This document shows, in pieces, positions 1 to 9,665 of a DNA stretch of 57,488 nt. The DNA is from Eubacterium sp. (GTDB taxonomy: Bacteria; Bacillota; Clostridia; Lachnospirales; Lachnospiraceae): contig JAGABX010000037.1 of the NCBI GenBank assembly GCA_017614395.1, positions 1 to 57,488 of the forward strand. Direction: 5' to 3'. A program made the position numbers and the translations under genes. Position 1 is the stretch's first letter. The number at the start of each line of letters is the position of its first letter. Below the pieces are notes generated by a model. That model did not search any database. It worked only from the letters and a program-made list of their open reading frames with translations, and had not been told where the DNA came from.

Positions 1-824
1 AATTTCAAGTTTACTTTTGAATCAATCAGTTTCTCAATGTCCGGACGGGCACGACTGCCGATCTGTTTCAGCATGGCGCCTTTTTTTCCTATGATAATGC
101 CCTTGTGTGAGTCCTTCTCGCACACGATAGTCGCCTCAATATCATATAATTCACGGTCTCCCCTCTTTTTAAAGCTATCGATCACAACAGCTATTCCATG
201 AGGTATCTCATCCGACAGCAGGTGGAGTGCTTTTTCCCGAATCAGTTCCGCCGCTATCTCCCGAACCGGCTGATCAGTGAGCGTATCCTCGTCATAGTAC
301 ATCGGTCCCTCGGGAAGAATACTGAAAACCGTGTTGATCAGATCATCAACATTTTCCCCTGTTTTCGCAGATAACGGAACAATCTCGGAAAAGTCCAAAA
401 CATCCTTGTAAGCATCAATGCAAAGCAGTAGTTCGTCCTTGCGGATACGATCAACCTTGTTCATCACGAGGATAACAGGAACACCTGACTTTTTCAAAAC
501 AGAAGCAATATGCTCCTCTCCGCGTCCGACGGTCACCTGCGGTTCCACGAGCCACAAAACGAGATCAGCATCCCCTATAGACTCCTGGGCCTGCTCTACC
601 ATGTAAACGCCGAGTTTGTTTTTAGCTTTATGAATTCCGGGCGTATCCAGAAATATGATCTGTCCGCGTTCGTCGTGATAAATCGTCTGAATCCTGCCGC
701 GAGTGGTCTGCGGTTTTGGTGAAGTGATCGCGATTTTTTCTCCGATGACGCGATTCATTAACGTTGATTTACCTACATTCGGCCGACCGACTATTGATAC
801 AAATCCCGATCTGTATCCTTCCAT
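1..824 (-). CDS. era: GTPase Era, C-terminus cut by window edge
   Basis: Era is an essential GTPase that binds the 3' end of 16S rRNA and helps mature the 30S subunit. The 274 visible residues begin MEGYRSGFVSIVGRPNVGKS, which contains the G1 P-loop (GRPNVGKS). DTPG (G3) and NKVD (G4) follow, and the KH RNA-binding domain (VIIGKKGAMLKQIG-like stretch) is running when the window ends. About 25 residues of the usual ~300 are missing beyond base 1. The start at 824 is chosen because GGAGG lies 8-12 bases upstream. The M16C peptidase gene lies just upstream on the same strand, so the two may share a transcript. Confidence 0.95.
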   Translation of the reverse strand, partial: MEGYRSGFVSIVGRPNVGKSTLMNRVIGEKIAITSPKPQTTRGRIQTIYHDERGQIIFLDTPGIHKAKNKLGVYMVEQAQESIGDADLVLWLVEPQVTVGRGEEHIASVLKKSGVPVILVMNKVDRIRKDELLLCIDAYKDVLDFSEIVPLSAKTGENVDDLINTVFSILPEGPMYYDEDTLTDQPVREIAAELIREKALHLLSDEIPHGIAVVIDSFKKRGDRELYDIEATIVCEKDSHKGIIIGKKGAMLKQIGSRARPDIEKLIDSKVNLK

Positions 825-896
825 AACTGTTACCTCCGGTTCCCGGTACTGTGATGACCACCTCACAGCCTCCCATAGTTTACCTGTTTATACCAA

Positions 897-3800
897 TTAT
901 ACCAGTGTCCGTATCGTGTCGAACATATCCTCACAGGCGTGGATCGGTTCCTCACCACCGAGTACGCAGATCAGATTGTTCGCCATAATCGCGTCAATCA
1001 TATCAGCGGTGCGGCGGATATCCTCCACGGTCGTCGAGAGAACCTCGTCACGCGTTTTCTGCAACAGCTCTATCGTTACCCCGCTCATGTAATGCTCGTA
1101 GGATCTCGCCCCCTCCGAGTGAGGTGTGAGTGGCGCATCCATCGAACGAACTGTTCCGATAATGAATTTCACTATATCCTCCTCGCTCACATCAAAGGAA
1201 CGGAGATACCCTGCCACCGTCTGATAGATTTCATTCGTCTCGCGCAGATGAGGATCACGGTATGACACAATATAGCCTGTGCCTGTATGGGAAAAACCAC
1301 ACATCACACCATAGGCCCCGCCCTTAACACGCACCTCATTCCACAAATACTCATAACTGAGGATTGTTTTCAACACGCGGAATGAACCGTGATACTCCAC
1401 ACCGTTCCGGCGAAAATCGCCAACCCGCGCCACATACTGGACGTTTCCGGCAGTGGCTATGCCCTCGTTTTTCGGGATTTCCGGCGTTTTATACAACGGC
1501 TCAGGCCGATTCGATGTGACGACAGTTCTCCCCACAACATAACTGCCTGCCTCACGGCCACCGGATACCCACCGGTCAAATGCACGCCCTGTTGTATCGC
1601 CGTTACCGACATCGGAATCGCCGGCATGGCCATCCACTGTATCTGTGCTGCTCACGCCGTCTGCCAGTGTCATCAAAAAGCCCGGCAGTGCTTTTTCACA
1701 GATATCGTAACCCTCCGGTGTGGATATCACATTGATGATCAGCCTCTTTTTATCAAAGATAACATGATTCAGCCACTGCAATACAGAGATAATGTCATCC
1801 CCATACCGTTCATATTCATCATCGGCTTTACATAAAAAGTCATAGTACCCGATGCCTCGCATATTCTCCATCCACGCAGCTTCTTCGCGAAAATATGAGA
1901 AACCGCGGTTGATTGCCGTGCTGTGCCCAACGGATGGCAGGCTTGCCTGACGAATGGAGCGTCGTTCAGCCAGAATCTCCTTGAGTCTCTCGCTGTCATT
2001 AAGGTGTGTTGTATGGAGTATTTCATCTATGATTCCAAGCACGTAGGCAGTCTCGTGATAGAGCACCTTCACCGATACCTCAAACCGAACACAATAATCA
2101 TCAGAATTCGCGTGATTATGCACACCGGTCGAGATGGAATAGCCACCCGCGTGCAATAACAGTTCATTTGACAACTCCAGTTTGTCATGTGAATCTGTGT
2201 CCATAACACCCAGCACGTCTGCCAGCAAAGCAATATACGGAGCATATTCTCTCAAGTCTGTTATATCAAAGGATAATTTAAGATATGTGATTCCATTGGT
2301 GAACACATCGTTAAAAACAGTTTTGACTCCATCAGTGTCACGCTCCTCCCACCGAATCGGCCGGGCTTTTTTTCCGATATCCTCCCTGCCGAGTCGGGGG
2401 ATTGTTGCCATCTGCTCCGGCGTAGAGGGCTCCTCCTGGTATTTTTTCAGTTCTGCCGTCTGACGGACGATTTCCTCACGTTCTTCACGTGACAACTGCT
2501 CACGATAGGCAGCCAGGCGCACTCTCTCCTGCTCATCCACCTCGGTTGCCATACCCGGCTTCGGACGAAGTGAAACAAATGCGCTATGTGTGTTATCCAG
2601 CAGATAAGTCTGAATTAAATTCTCAAAATAATCGGTTTCCACCTGTTCTCGTAAATATGAAAACGTATCGTTTACATGCAGATATAAGAAGGGCGTTCTA
2701 TCGTCGTAGAGCCACGAATCATAGATGCCCAGCCCATACATGAGTCCTTTCGGAAACCGTCCGAAGTCTGCCTCTCGAAATTGAAATTCCATTGCGTTTA
2801 AGGCGGCTTTTAATGATCTTTTGTTAATTCCTTTTTCAACCAACTCCATGAGGGTTTCACGAATGGTTCGCAAAAATTCACCTTTCTGTTCATCATTTGC
2901 ATTTTTAGCGCTGATCGTAAAAAACGGCTGACGGAATGGCTCACTGTAGGAACCGTCTATCTCGGTACCAATTCCTGCTTTAACTAATGCTTCTTTAATC
3001 GGCGCACCCGTTGCCTCAACAAGCGCATATTCGAGTACCTGAAATGCCTGTGATAAATGGGGATCCAGAGATGAACCGCACACGGCCGAATATGCAAAAT
3101 AGGTCTTTCCCTCCGTCGGCTCACCTGCCGGTATCGGATAATACCCGTCTGCCTCTCGCATCTCCTCAAATGCCGGTTGCAGGCGAATCTCAGAATCAAC
3201 CTCTAAAAAATCAAACTGTGAAAGGTACTCGCTGTCAATCCAGTTTAACCGTTCCTCCATATCCATGTTACCATACAGATATATATATGAATTAGACGGA
3301 TGGTAGTAACGTCGATGAAAATCGCGATACGCCTCCCACGTAAGCTCAGGAATCACCTTTGGATCACCTCCCGAAACAACACCATAAGAGTTGTCCGGAA
3401 ACAGCGTGGACTGAATCAGGGTATCAAAATACTCGTCCGGAGAGGAAAATGCCCCCTTCATCTCGTTGAAGACCACACCGTTATAGGTCAGTTCGCCATC
3501 CGGATCCTCCAGCTCGTAATGCCAGCCCTCCTGGCGGAATATTTTCTCCTCTTCATGCAGATTTGGGAAAAACACCGCATCCAGATAAACATCCATCAGA
3601 TTGCGGAAATCCTTGTCGTTTACACTTGCAACAGGATAAACTGTCTTGTCAGGGTATGTCATGGCGTTGAGGAACGTGTTGAGCGAGCCTTTGTCCAATT
3701 CCGCAAACGGATCCTTTACCGGAAATTTCCTGGATCCGCACAGAACTGTATGTTCCACAATGTGCGGAACTCCGGTGGAATCAACAGGCGGTGTCCGGAA

Positions 3801-3953
3801 TCCGATGTCGAAAACCTTGTTGTCATCATCGTTCTCCAATACAACCACTCTGGCCTTGGTTTTTTTATGGAAGAGCAGATATCCTGTACTGTTGACCTCC
3901 TGTATCTCCTCACTGGTAATCAGTTCATATGCCGGTGTGTTTTTAATATTCAT
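897..3953 (-). CDS. M16C family zinc metallopeptidase (PreP/Cym1 type)
   Basis: This is a large insulinase-superfamily protease of the M16C branch. The family folds four alpha/beta domains into a closed chamber that degrades short unstructured peptides; mitochondrial and plastid PreP are relatives. The 1018-residue length matches. The inverted zinc motif is HIVEH at residues 64-68, and the third zinc ligand is probably in the VFNEMKGAFSSP stretch near residue 165. There is no signal peptide, so it is probably cytoplasmic. A T/G/D-rich stretch near residues 790-810 is probably a flexible linker. The start at 3953 is preceded by GGAGG. It is followed by era on the same strand. The substrate in bacteria cannot be told from sequence. 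Confidence 0.9.
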   Translation of the reverse strand: MNIKNTPAYELITSEEIQEVNSTGYLLFHKKTKARVVVLENDDDNKVFDIGFRTPPVDSTGVPHIVEHTVLCGSRKFPVKDPFAELDKGSLNTFLNAMTYPDKTVYPVASVNDKDFRNLMDVYLDAVFFPNLHEEEKIFRQEGWHYELEDPDGELTYNGVVFNEMKGAFSSPDEYFDTLIQSTLFPDNSYGVVSGGDPKVIPELTWEAYRDFHRRYYHPSNSYIYLYGNMDMEERLNWIDSEYLSQFDFLEVDSEIRLQPAFEEMREADGYYPIPAGEPTEGKTYFAYSAVCGSSLDPHLSQAFQVLEYALVEATGAPIKEALVKAGIGTEIDGSYSEPFRQPFFTISAKNANDEQKGEFLRTIRETLMELVEKGINKRSLKAALNAMEFQFREADFGRFPKGLMYGLGIYDSWLYDDRTPFLYLHVNDTFSYLREQVETDYFENLIQTYLLDNTHSAFVSLRPKPGMATEVDEQERVRLAAYREQLSREEREEIVRQTAELKKYQEEPSTPEQMATIPRLGREDIGKKARPIRWEERDTDGVKTVFNDVFTNGITYLKLSFDITDLREYAPYIALLADVLGVMDTDSHDKLELSNELLLHAGGYSISTGVHNHANSDDYCVRFEVSVKVLYHETAYVLGIIDEILHTTHLNDSERLKEILAERRSIRQASLPSVGHSTAINRGFSYFREEAAWMENMRGIGYYDFLCKADDEYERYGDDIISVLQWLNHVIFDKKRLIINVISTPEGYDICEKALPGFLMTLADGVSSTDTVDGHAGDSDVGNGDTTGRAFDRWVSGGREAGSYVVGRTVVTSNRPEPLYKTPEIPKNEGIATAGNVQYVARVGDFRRNGVEYHGSFRVLKTILSYEYLWNEVRVKGGAYGVMCGFSHTGTGYIVSYRDPHLRETNEIYQTVAGYLRSFDVSEEDIVKFIIGTVRSMDAPLTPHSEGARSYEHYMSGVTIELLQKTRDEVLSTTVEDIRRTADMIDAIMANNLICVLGGEEPIHACEDMFDTIRTLV

Positions 3954-4196
3954 ATTGTTTTATCCCTCCTGGACTCAGATTTCGCGTTGCATGTGTTTCC
4001 TCAATGATAACACGGCTTCTTCGCGAATTCGGGCGGTGTCCGGCTAAAAAATATTTGAGACACCACACTTGGTCAGTTTAACATAAAATCTAAAAAAAAG
4101 CAAGCAAGGTCAGGATGTTTTCCCCGGATGTCAATCCCGATGTGACGGAAAGTGATGCAGGTAAGTTTTTGCCGGAAAGATTTTTTCGATTTATAC

Positions 4197-4225
4197 TTGA
4201 CTTTTTCTGTGATTGGCTGTATTAT
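4197..4225 (+). promoter_or_regulatory. SigA-type promoter for tRNA-Arg
   Basis: TTGACT (4197-4202), a 17-base spacer and TATTAT (4220-4225). The expected transcription start is near 4232, about 20 bases before the tRNA. The rest of the gap from 3954 to 4196 shows no gene or clear signal. Confidence 0.75.
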
Positions 4226-4251
4226 ATATGTTGCGCGTCAATGATGTGTGT

Positions 4252-4325
4252 GCGCACGTAGCTCAGCTGGATAGAGCACTTGGCTACGGACCAAGGTGTC
4301 GGGGGTTCGAATCCTCTCGTGCGCG
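4252..4325 (+). tRNA. tRNA-Arg (anticodon ACG)
   Basis: The sequence folds as a cloverleaf. The acceptor stem GCGCACG (4252-4258) pairs with CGTGCGC (4318-4324). The anticodon stem CTTGG/CCAAG encloses loop CTACGGA with anticodon ACG, whose first base is normally edited to inosine to read CGN codons. The T-loop is TTCGAAT. The 3' CCA is not encoded. Confidence 0.95.
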
Positions 4326-4338
4326 AGTTATGTAAATA

Positions 4339-4370
4339 AAGGCCGGAGTAGATTTATTCCGGTCTTTTTT
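4339..4370 (+). terminator. Rho-independent terminator after tRNA-Arg
   Basis: AAGGCCGGA and TCCGGTCTT form a 9-bp stem with one G-U pair around a short AT-rich loop, followed by a run of T. It lies 13 bases after the tRNA. Confidence 0.8.
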
Positions 4371-4450
4371 AATGATTATTTAATAATTCATGTGTATTAT
4401 AATAATCAGAATTAGCAATATCTGATATTGTGATGCCATGGAGGTGCGAG

Positions 4451-5707
4451 ATGGAAACGGGAAAAAGCGGAAATTTTAAACGGTTTTTACTCCTGTGGGG
4501 GAGTGAACTGATATCCTCGATCGGAGGTGGTCTGTCAAGCTTCGGTCTGAGCGTATATGTATTTACCCTGACCGGCAGCGCTGCATATACTACTCTGATC
4601 ACACTGCTGGCTTTTCTGCCGACATTGTTACTCAGTGTGCCTGCAGGGGTTTTAGCCGACAGGTATGACAGGCGCCTGCTGATGATGATCGGCGATGGCT
4701 GTTCTGCGTTAGGTTTAGTCTTCATACTGATCTGCATGTACACGGGAGAGGCCGCCATCTGGCAGATCTGTCTCGGGGTTTCGATCAGTTCCATATTCTC
4801 GGCACTGCTGTCGCCCGCCTATCGCGCCACTATCACGGATCTGTTGACCGAGGAGGAGTACTCACGCGCAACCGGATTAGTCGGCTTAGCTGACAATGCG
4901 CGGTATCTGATCTCTCCACTGCTCGCTGCAGGTCTGTTGGCAATCTCTGATATCAAGCTGCTTCTCATTATCGATATCTGCACCTTTTTCCTGACGGTAG
5001 TTGCAACGAGTGTTGTCCGTCGCCACATAGAGGCAAAGCCGTCTAAAACGAGCGGAAAATTCATACAGGACATGAAAGACGGCTGGCACGCAATAACAGA
5101 CCGGAAGGGATTATTCCTGCTGATCATATTAGCGTCACTCATTTCACTGACCATGGGTGCCATCCAGACGTTGTCATCCCCGATGGTGTTGGATTTTTCA
5201 GACAGCAAAACTCTCGGTATCATGGAAACTATCTGCGCCTGCGGCATGCTCGTGACCGGTCTGATATTGGGTATACGCGGAATTAAAAAGCATTTCGTCC
5301 TCGTTATGTCAGCCTCACTCGCTCTGGCAGGATTGGCGATGCTGATTTTCGGATGGAAGGAAAATATCCCTCTCATTACCGTATCCGGATTTCTCTTTTT
5401 CAGCATGCTTCCGCTCGCCAACAACTGTTTAGACTATTTAGCACGAACCAACATTCCGGACGAACTGCAGGGACGCGCGTGGGGCCTGATCGGATTTCTC
5501 TCGGGGATTGGCTGCGTAGTATCATATGCATTCGGTGGATTATTGGCAGACTGTCTTGCGAAATGGCAGAATATCAGTGTAGGAAGAGGCTCCGGCGAAG
5601 TAATTATGATCTCAGGAGGTGTGCTCATATTTCTCGCTGTTTTATGCGGAACCAGAAAAAGCATACGGAGCCTGCAACACACCGCAGAAGCAAAAAATCA
5701 GTCATGA
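4451..5707 (+). CDS. MFS transporter, MefA/EntS-like exporter
   Basis: A 418-residue major facilitator superfamily protein with about 12 hydrophobic helices. The motif A region between helices 2 and 3 reads GVLADRYDRR, typical of proton-driven drug or metabolite exporters of the macrolide-efflux/EntS group. The substrate cannot be assigned. The ATG at 4451 is preferred over the upstream in-frame GTG at 4430 because GGAGG lies 7 bases before 4451. The gene stands alone after tRNA-Arg. Its last 10 bases overlap tail-to-tail with convergent trmO and no terminator lies between, so the two transcripts must overlap. Confidence 0.85.
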   Translation: METGKSGNFKRFLLLWGSELISSIGGGLSSFGLSVYVFTLTGSAAYTTLITLLAFLPTLLLSVPAGVLADRYDRRLLMMIGDGCSALGLVFILICMYTGEAAIWQICLGVSISSIFSALLSPAYRATITDLLTEEEYSRATGLVGLADNARYLISPLLAAGLLAISDIKLLLIIDICTFFLTVVATSVVRRHIEAKPSKTSGKFIQDMKDGWHAITDRKGLFLLIILASLISLTMGAIQTLSSPMVLDFSDSKTLGIMETICACGMLVTGLILGIRGIKKHFVLVMSASLALAGLAMLIFGWKENIPLITVSGFLFFSMLPLANNCLDYLARTNIPDELQGRAWGLIGFLSGIGCVVSYAFGGLLADCLAKWQNISVGRGSGEVIMISGGVLIFLAVLCGTRKSIRSLQHTAEAKNQS

Positions 5708-6462
5708 GCTACAACCTTTACAACTCCGTCCTGCACTGTAAACCTCACATCATATGATCCCCACTTAAGCCCATACACACGATCGGGATCATCATGATAC
5801 GCAGGACGCGGATCCTGGCGAAGGATAGCCACGACAGCCTCCCTGTCAATGTCATCAGGAAGGTTTTCCAGTCCCTCGACTCCATGCAAAAGTTCCGGTG
5901 GCGCAGATGCAAATCCGGATTCGGCGTCCGCATGTGAATCCGCATAGGCTATGTAAGGCTTGATATCGAGTATCGGCGTTCCGTTCATGAGATCAGCGCC
6001 GCGCACATAGATAACCGGTCCATCCTGTGTCTCCGATTCAACATGATCAATCTCAACACATGAAAGACCTATCGGGTTCGGTCTGTTAGGCGAACGGGTA
6101 GCAAACACGCCCACACGCTCGTTTCCACCGAGTCGCGGAGGACGAACAGTAGGCGACCAATCATGTATGGTCGGCTTTCTTTCGTCATTGCCCGCCAAAT
6201 CCTCATAAGTCTCAGGTGACAATCCGCCATCATACGCACCGCTGCCACCTCTCTGCGAAACAAACTGCTCCGAGAACACCCAAATCAGCCACAGATGCGA
6301 GAACCCTTCCATACCGCGCAACGCGTCGGAGTTCCTATACTCTTTCTCAAAAACAATACGGGACACCACCTCATTCACCAAACCGCTCTGACGTGGTATC
6401 CCGAATTTCTCAGTAAATTCATTTTCTATATGGGCAATCGGCTCACATACAAACTGTTGCAT
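5698..6462 (-). CDS. trmO: tRNA (N6-threonylcarbamoyladenosine-37)-N6-methyltransferase TrmO
   Basis: TrmO (TsaA/YaeB family) methylates t6A37 of tRNA-Thr with S-adenosylmethionine to give m6t6A. The 254-residue protein has the typical opening (PIAHIENEFTEKFGIPRQSG), the FATRSPNRPNPIGLS motif, and the VYGLKWGSYDVRF-like C-terminal domain. The ATG at 6462 has AGGAG six bases upstream. A TTG six bases further upstream in the same frame has no room for a ribosome binding site. It lies between a convergent MFS gene and the PsuG-like gene upstream on the same strand. Confidence 0.93.
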   Translation of the reverse strand: MQQFVCEPIAHIENEFTEKFGIPRQSGLVNEVVSRIVFEKEYRNSDALRGMEGFSHLWLIWVFSEQFVSQRGGSGAYDGGLSPETYEDLAGNDERKPTIHDWSPTVRPPRLGGNERVGVFATRSPNRPNPIGLSCVEIDHVESETQDGPVIYVRGADLMNGTPILDIKPYIAYADSHADAESGFASAPPELLHGVEGLENLPDDIDREAVVAILRQDPRPAYHDDPDRVYGLKWGSYDVRFTVQDGVVKVVAHD

Positions 6463-6518
6463 GCTCAACTCCTATCGACCTCTCTGTTCGTCTAATGTTT
6501 TACTCCGTCCCACAGACC

Positions 6519-7592
6519 TTAATCCACTGTGTCCTCATATTCCTGACGCAGGCGTTCCTTTTCCGAATCAGGGAGATTATTAAATATCAACAGGGCAACA
6601 TCATAATTCTGCGCGAACTTTTTAACAGCAAAAAGCCAAACCTCAAAACTCATCGATTTTTCCTTTTTCGGTATGGATGAACGTTTTGAATTTTTGTTGT
6701 CGATATTCGGATCAAGATCCATTGATATCGCCATCGCAATCCATGCGGCGAGGGTAACATTATCATTGATTACATCAGTGAGGTGTTTGGCATTTTTCTC
6801 CGCATCATACAAATCATCATCAGACAGAGTCGGTTCAGTCGGATTTAACACCAGGATAGAACCATCCATGTCAAGAGACCGCTTCACTGCCAATGCCTCC
6901 GCTATATCCGTAGGATCATTGACACGATATTTCAGTTTATGCTCCTTCTCCGGCAGCCAGTGTGTGTAGAAATGATCTGTCCGAAAACCCACTACAGGAA
7001 CTCCGTGTGTCTCGAGGTACTCCATCGTCCTGACAGGATCCGAACCCGGATTAATTCCGGTTGCGACAACAACCATGCGATTGCGAAACATCTCTTTCAA
7101 ATCCGAAGAAACCCGCTGTGTCTCGTTAAAACTTGAATTCACTCCTCCTATCGCGAGGGAAACAACAACCGATATCCCGACCATCTGCGCAATCAACATA
7201 GTCGCAGAGACGGTCATTACCCCATCACGCGGTATGGCAAGAGCCATAGGCAGATCACTTTTGGAGACACGCGCGAGCTCACTCTGGTGTTCATCAAGAT
7301 ACTTTCGCTCATCCTTGTGCAATCCTACATGAACCTTGCCGTCTATCACCGCTACCAGAGCCGGCACAGCTCCATTCTGAATAATCAGTTTTTCGACGTT
7401 CTCAGCTATTTCAAAAAAATTCGGACGATCTCCCTCATTTTTTTTGACACCCTCCGAGCCTATCCCATCCATCAGGGCGCCGCTGCCGGTCAGACCAAGG
7501 TATATTCCGGCCGTTTCTATGGCAATCACGGGCATCTTTTTATCAATTGCTTCCTGAACGCGGGAAGACACGACAAGATAATCATTTTTCAT
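6519..7592 (-). CDS. PsuG-family protein with substituted active site
   Basis: The fold and most blocks match pseudouridine-5'-phosphate glycosidase, which cleaves the C-glycosidic bond of pseudouridine 5'-phosphate. Matching blocks include NGAVPALVAVIDGKVHVGL, VSATMLIA and EYLETHGVPVVGFRTD. Aligned by eye to E. coli PsuG, the proton-donor Glu31 is kept as E26. The nucleophile Lys166 is N181, the Mn ligand Asp145 is R160, and substrate-binding Lys93 is R108. There is an insertion of about 20 residues at 30-55 and a C-terminal extension beyond about 310, for 357 residues against about 310 usual. No psuK kinase is adjacent. The start has AGGGAGGGAG upstream. It is either a non-catalytic binder or an enzyme with changed chemistry. 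Confidence 0.75.
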   Translation of the reverse strand: MKNDYLVVSSRVQEAIDKKMPVIAIETAGIYLGLTGSGALMDGIGSEGVKKNEGDRPNFFEIAENVEKLIIQNGAVPALVAVIDGKVHVGLHKDERKYLDEHQSELARVSKSDLPMALAIPRDGVMTVSATMLIAQMVGISVVVSLAIGGVNSSFNETQRVSSDLKEMFRNRMVVVATGINPGSDPVRTMEYLETHGVPVVGFRTDHFYTHWLPEKEHKLKYRVNDPTDIAEALAVKRSLDMDGSILVLNPTEPTLSDDDLYDAEKNAKHLTDVINDNVTLAAWIAMAISMDLDPNIDNKNSKRSSIPKKEKSMSFEVWLFAVKKFAQNYDVALLIFNNLPDSEKERLRQEYEDTVD

Positions 7593-7686
7593 TAAATGCT
7601 CCCTCCCTTAAACCGCAGGTCATATCCTACTGGCGCCATCCGGTTGCATCTGAAACCATATCACTTGATTTTACAAAAACCACTTT

Positions 7687-9543
7687 TTACTGGAGTTTGA
7701 ACATATGCACTATCTCGTCCAGCATATGTACATAATCCTCACATTCACGAACTTTTTCCGTAATATCACCCGCGCCGGTAACAATAACCGATGTTTTTTC
7801 AGCAACATCCGTGATACCACTTGCTGACTCACCTACAGTTACCGAAATATCTGACACAGCCTTCACAATGGTATCGATTGAATCTGTCAGGCGGCTCATG
7901 CCGGTCTCGATCTCCATCATGCTGTCTTTGAATTTATCCGCATCATCATGGTACTGATCGCTGACCTTGGTGAAATTATCATAATCCGAAAGCACTGTCT
8001 CCTCAAGGAACCCTGTCATCTCTGTCAGACACTCGCTCATCAGTCCTACAGCCTCATGAACCTCTCCGACGATTGTATCAATATCCGCAACAGCGCTCGA
8101 TGTCTGACCTGCCAGGTTGCCTATTTCAGATGCAACAACCGCAAATCCCTTGCCGGCTTCTCCCGCTCTCGCCGCCTCAATGGAAGCATTCAGCGCAAGC
8201 AGGCTCGTCTGTGAGGATATGGACATAATAGTCTCGGTCAGAGCGTTAATCTTGTCAACAGCCTTGGAGGACTCAATTGCCTCATCCGACTTGACACGAA
8301 CATTCTCGTACATAGTCCTTGTCTTGTTGGATGCAGACTGCGTGGATTTTCTGAGCTCCTCCGCGCGTGAACGAACCTCGTCCGACATGGAAGTACCGTT
8401 CCTTGTCAGGTCATCGATGCCCACAGCATCGTTATGCATTCCCTCAAGGTTCGAATTGATGGTATCCGTAGATGCTGATGTCTCCTGCATGGCAGCAGCC
8501 AGCTCCTCTGTCGTAGCCGAGTTATCCGAACACATTCCGCTCACATCCCCGGTTGTCGCAAACAGCGCATCCACGTCCTCGGTTATCCGGTCAGCGGCAT
8601 CTGAAATCCTGCCCACGATATCGCGGAGATTATCGCGCATATACCGCATCTCCTGAGCGATCAGACCTATCTCATCATTCCTCTTGACGAGTTTGTCACT
8701 GCCCTCCTGATGACGGAAATCAAAATGCGCGGTAGCCGCAACAATATTAAACAGCTTGTGCATCGGACGAATCACAAACATGATTGCCAGATATGCTATT
8801 ATCATCGCTACCACAAGCATGATAACGGCAGTCCAGATCAGTGTAACACGCATCCCCGATACCGGAGCCATAACCTTGTCATAATCACCTGTAACAACTA
8901 CTATATTGCCACCCTCGGTAAATGCGTAACCGGCGTATTTGTCATCACCCTTGAACTCATACACGATGGAGCCCGGGCCGATACTCTCTGCCGATTCACC
9001 GCCCTGGAGACGGGTAACCAATTCGGTTACAGCTGCATTTTCCACCTTGGCGCCGATTTTTTCAGCAGTAGGATGGAAAACCATCAGTCCGTCCTTGCTG
9101 ACATAATATGCATATGAACCCTCAACACCATCCAGCTTCACATTTCCGAGAACACCGGAGAAATAGTCACTCATCTCCTTTTTCACTTCCTCATTCTCGG
9201 GATCGGCAGCCAGTTTTGAGATAACTTCATTCTCATTTCTTGCTATCTCTGTTGATGTACGTCCGGCCTTGCCTCCGCTGAAAATACCGTTCAGACCCTC
9301 CGCCGTAGCCTCCGCTACGTTTTTGGTATAATTAGTATAAATCTCTTCCGTTGTCAGTCTGGCCGTCCTCGATGATAAAAAGATCGAAACACTCACAACC
9401 GCCAAAATAAGTACGAAAAAGACCATGACCATCTTGAACGACATGGACTGAAAAGGATTAACATGATCCTTGACATCCTGAATTTTCGTTCCCTGATGCT
9501 CCGGTCTCTCCTTTCGCTCGACTAAGTTCTGGTCTTCTGCCAT
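7687..9543 (-). CDS. Methyl-accepting chemotaxis protein
   Basis: A transmembrane chemoreceptor that signals to CheA/CheW. It has 618 residues: a cytoplasmic lead of about 35 residues, TM1 at about 37-57, an extracellular Cache-like sensor to about 265, TM2 at about 268-292, a HAMP domain, and a long coiled-coil domain. The highly conserved hairpin tip [20 protein letters not shown] identifies the MCP signalling domain. The ligand is unknown. The ATG at 9543 is chosen because AAAGGGG lies 7 bases upstream; an ATG 48 bases further upstream has no such site. It fits the flagellar genes at 17-20 kb. No SigD-type promoter was recognised. Confidence 0.95.
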   Translation of the reverse strand: MAEDQNLVERKERPEHQGTKIQDVKDHVNPFQSMSFKMVMVFFVLILAVVSVSIFLSSRTARLTTEEIYTNYTKNVAEATAEGLNGIFSGGKAGRTSTEIARNENEVISKLAADPENEEVKKEMSDYFSGVLGNVKLDGVEGSYAYYVSKDGLMVFHPTAEKIGAKVENAAVTELVTRLQGGESAESIGPGSIVYEFKGDDKYAGYAFTEGGNIVVVTGDYDKVMAPVSGMRVTLIWTAVIMLVVAMIIAYLAIMFVIRPMHKLFNIVAATAHFDFRHQEGSDKLVKRNDEIGLIAQEMRYMRDNLRDIVGRISDAADRITEDVDALFATTGDVSGMCSDNSATTEELAAAMQETSASTDTINSNLEGMHNDAVGIDDLTRNGTSMSDEVRSRAEELRKSTQSASNKTRTMYENVRVKSDEAIESSKAVDKINALTETIMSISSQTSLLALNASIEAARAGEAGKGFAVVASEIGNLAGQTSSAVADIDTIVGEVHEAVGLMSECLTEMTGFLEETVLSDYDNFTKVSDQYHDDADKFKDSMMEIETGMSRLTDSIDTIVKAVSDISVTVGESASGITDVAEKTSVIVTGAGDITEKVRECEDYVHMLDEIVHMFKLQ

Positions 9544-9665
9544 AATGATACCCCTTTCGTATTTTGTCGCCACGTCGGCACTATATTTCATCTACACACA
9601 ATGATACCATAAAACATGAAATTTGAAAAGGACTTTTTCAAAAAACAGCACCTTTTTTATGTCAT

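Noticed and set aside
9592-9665. TTTGAAAA/TTTTCAAA hairpin after the first MATE gene as a terminator
   Set aside because: The stem is AT-only and weak, with no clear T run; left unassigned.
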